A stretch of DNA of 64,000 bases from Xestospongia muta (Eukaryota; Porifera; Demospongiae; Haplosclerida; Petrosiidae), in NCBI GenBank assembly GCA_963693285.1, contig OY848919.1:8799461-8863460 (forward strand), given 5' to 3'. A program made the position numbers and the translations under genes. This document shows, one piece after another, positions 63,336 through 64,000 of the stretch; position 1 is the stretch's first letter; each line of letters starts with the position of its first letter. Below the pieces are notes generated by a model that did no database searches, was not told where the DNA came from, and was given only the letters and a program-made list of their open reading frames with translations.

Positions 63336-64000
63336 GCATAACAAGAAGTATTTAGAGCTGTTGGATACTGATGCAGCAAATTCAACATAGATGTATACAT
63401 GTTAATATTGCTTAGCTTATGAATTTATCATTTATATTTAATTTTTTTGTGTCATTAAACTGATAGCTACTTTGTCAAAACTTCCATATTCCATTTAGTG
63501 GCATTATTTGGATAAGTATAGATTTTATAAAGTATGCATATTTTATATTGAAGATAAAAACCTCCTTCATTCAGGTTTAAAATTGTTCAAACATTCACAA
63601 CAAGGTATTTATTACGTTGAAAGGAATAAATCTTGATATTAAATAGGCTGGACAAGGTAGCCTGCTGTTGCCAAACCTTTCCAAAGAGAGGAAGGCTCTG
63701 GATAAAATTGTACATGTGACTCATTCAGCAAGAATGCGAAAGTTGGTAGCGCCATCTTATATCTGACTATGTGTTAAGAGAGTGAAAAGTGTAAAATGGC
63801 TGTTGTGTAATGTACTTTTTCAAATAGAAGCACAGACTGTCCTTTATTAACTAGCATTGTCTTGTATCACATACTGCCTTAAGGGCAAAGTTTGAAGCAG
63901 CTTCAAGGACATTACTGGCCATCATTGACTCATGTGGAATAAGTGTTGTTAAGTGAAAAGGAGGAACTTGTTAAGGTGTATATGTCACGTTGCATTCTTG
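63336..64000. other. intergenic to window end
   Basis: No gene supported. The last 25 bases look like the left end of the possible MITE family. Confidence 0.4.

Overview
The window is AT-rich animal nuclear DNA. Genes are split by short introns with GT-AG ends, and many near-duplicate gene pieces lie on both strands. The domain mix (ankyrin repeats, Roc-COR GTPase cores, Death and CARD-like domains, together with a multi-pass membrane relic of a type I associate with sponges) and intron sizes (one is 55 bp) suggest a demosponge, most likely Amphimedon or a relative. This is an inference from family recognition, not a database match.

The main content is a birth-and-death cluster of receptor-like genes of ROCO type. 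Three look largely intact. (1) A minus-strand gene at about 13.4-18.6 kb encodes ankyrin repeats, a GTPase core, COR, a Cys-rich module, charged linkers and a CARD-like domain. (2) A second minus-strand gene at 54.1-59.6 kb has the same front end; all nine coding exons join in frame to about 1,642 residues. (3) A plus-strand gene at 27.2-33.7 kb lacks ankyrins and instead has a Death domain, an unnamed helical domain, the GTPase-COR core and two possible C-termini, one carrying a CARD-like domain. The left edge holds the 3' end of a fourth gene, whose CARD-like exon is followed by a transmembrane exon.

Between these are broken copies: 4.9-6.1 kb (+), 9.2-12.9 kb (-), 22.4-23.6 kb (+), 46.0-46.8 kb (+), 48.3-49.1 kb (-) and 51.8-53.3 kb (-). 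A separate relic of a multi-pass membrane protein lies at 21.7-22.3 kb. The rest is intergenic AT-rich DNA with repeats: a roughly 153-bp satellite at 43.9-45.2 kb, a terminal-inverted-repeat element at 20.2-20.7 kb, a decayed hAT transposon at 61.7-63.2 kb, a possible MITE beside it, several dispersed repeats and microsatellites.

By analogy with NLR and ROCO proteins, the intact genes would join a ligand-sensing or scaffold part (ankyrins or Death domain) to a GTP switch (Roc-COR) and a homotypic CARD-like signalling part, as in intracellular danger sensing or cell-death signalling. Nearly all 3' modules sit in exons flanked by phase-1 introns, which explains how modules are reordered, skipped or duplicated between copies without breaking the frame.
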